Assembly: GCA_039707465.1 (NCBI GenBank)
Contig: CM077643.1
Coordinates: forward strand, 42,806,105 to 42,870,104
Origin: Rhabdophis nuchalis
Lineage: Eukaryota; Chordata; Lepidosauria; Squamata; Natricidae
DNA: 64,000 nt
Direction of reading: 5' to 3'
Each line of letters begins with the position of its first letter. Positions within the stretch are counted from its first letter, which is position 1. Below are positions 63,458-64,000 of this stretch, piece after piece. Both the position numbers and the translations under genes were made by a program. The notes beneath the pieces were generated by a model. It ran no database searches. It had not been told where the DNA came from and worked only from the letters and a program-made list of their open reading frames with translations.

Positions 63458-63649
63458 CCCCCATTACCCATATATTGTAGTCTCTCTGACTTAAATATGT
63501 TACTAGTAAATCGCTTCTTGCAACTGAAATTATTTTTTGAACGCTGAAATAACTATGCTGTCACTGAGCATAAATAATTAATGACATAGCCATGAATGAC
63601 AAGTTCCCCAAGAAGCTGCCTTTCCTTGGAAATCATCCAGATTATGGTT

Positions 63650-63765
63650 GACCCAAAGGTGCTTTTTCAAGAGGCCACTGGACTTTCTTGTTTTCCTTTG
63701 AAGATGTTTTGCTTCTCATCCAAGAAGCTTCTTCAGCTCTGCCTGGATGGTGGGATGGTTCTTCA
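63650..63765 (-). mobile_element. Penelope 3' fragment (same family as 57480-58470)
   Basis: Shares TCTCATCCAAGAAGCTTCTT and TTTTCAAGAGGC words with 57530-57605. The hammerhead-like core here is damaged (GAAA reads CAAA). Confidence 0.65.
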
Positions 63766-63780
63766 AAGAAGAACCCCGAT

Positions 63781-64000
63781 CTCTGGCTATGGGGGGGGGA
63801 AACAGCTAGCCCCCGCAGAAAGGGCCTGCAACTTGGGTGTCCTCCTGGATTCCCGGCTGTCCTTAGATGAATATCTGACAGCCGTGGCCAGGGGGGCCTT
63901 CTATCAGGTGCACCTGATACGCCAGTTGCGCCCCTTTCTGGATCGTGGTGCCTTACAGACAGTCACTCAAGCTCTTGTCATTTCGCATCTGGACTACTGT
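63781..64000 (+). mobile_element. L2 LINE fragment, cut by the window edge
   Basis: Encodes LGVLLDSRLSLDEYLTAVAR, YQVHLIRQLRPFLDRG and ALVISHLDYC, matching ORF2 of the 50285-53446 copy from residue about 855 onward. 5' truncated. It continues past the window. Confidence 0.9.

Overview
The window looks like intergenic or intronic DNA from a squamate reptile, most probably a snake. The evidence is the repeat content: CR1 and L2 LINE copies, L1 and Bov-B (RTE) scraps, a tRNA-derived SINE whose 3' end resembles Bov-B (Sauria-SINE type), MIR-like SINEs, many short hAT-type elements, Penelope-like elements (PLEs) and very abundant microsatellites, including an AATAG-type pentanucleotide array. I recognise no host protein-coding gene, rRNA gene or functional tRNA gene. 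Almost every long reading frame belongs to a retroelement or is an artefact of a microsatellite.

Layout. 0.5-10 kb: LINE, CR1, L1, L2 and SINE fragments with hAT insertions. 10-20 kb: several hAT insertions with clear 8-bp target duplications, an L2 copy with an in-frame deletion, and a solo LTR that splits a SINE (14.7-15.5 kb). 20-25 kb: a LINE fragment and two back-to-back hAT insertions (23.7-24.2 kb). 25.6-27.9 kb: a Penelope cluster with a GIY-YIG endonuclease reading frame, inverted termini, long hairpins, TA-rich edges and hammerhead-like motifs. 28-45 kb: older CR1, L2 and SINE copies and long unassigned stretches. 44.8 kb: a perfect 135-bp foldback hAT element inside CR1. 45.6-48 kb: two long elements with CCGTATTTTTC-type ends, one interrupted by a ribozyme-bearing insertion. 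50.3-53.65 kb: an L2 copy with an uninterrupted 1053-residue ORF2 (endonuclease plus reverse transcriptase), the only apparently intact protein gene. 53.75 kb: a second ribozyme-bearing element. 54-64 kb: a CR1 copy, an LTR nested in a hAT element, another Penelope family, long unassigned AT-rich DNA and the start of another L2 copy at the window edge.

The strongest unusual signal is a set of hammerhead-type self-cleaving RNA motifs. Two complete ones (53777-53823 plus strand, 46445-46491 minus strand) differ in stem I by compensatory changes that keep the pairing. Other hammerhead-like motifs at the 3' ends of three Penelope families share one architecture while their stem II sequences differ. 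In two of those families the stop codon of the open reading frame lies inside the catalytic CUGANGA box. All calls come from reading the sequence alone. Family names are by remembered similarity, no database search was run, and boundaries without a target-site duplication are approximate.
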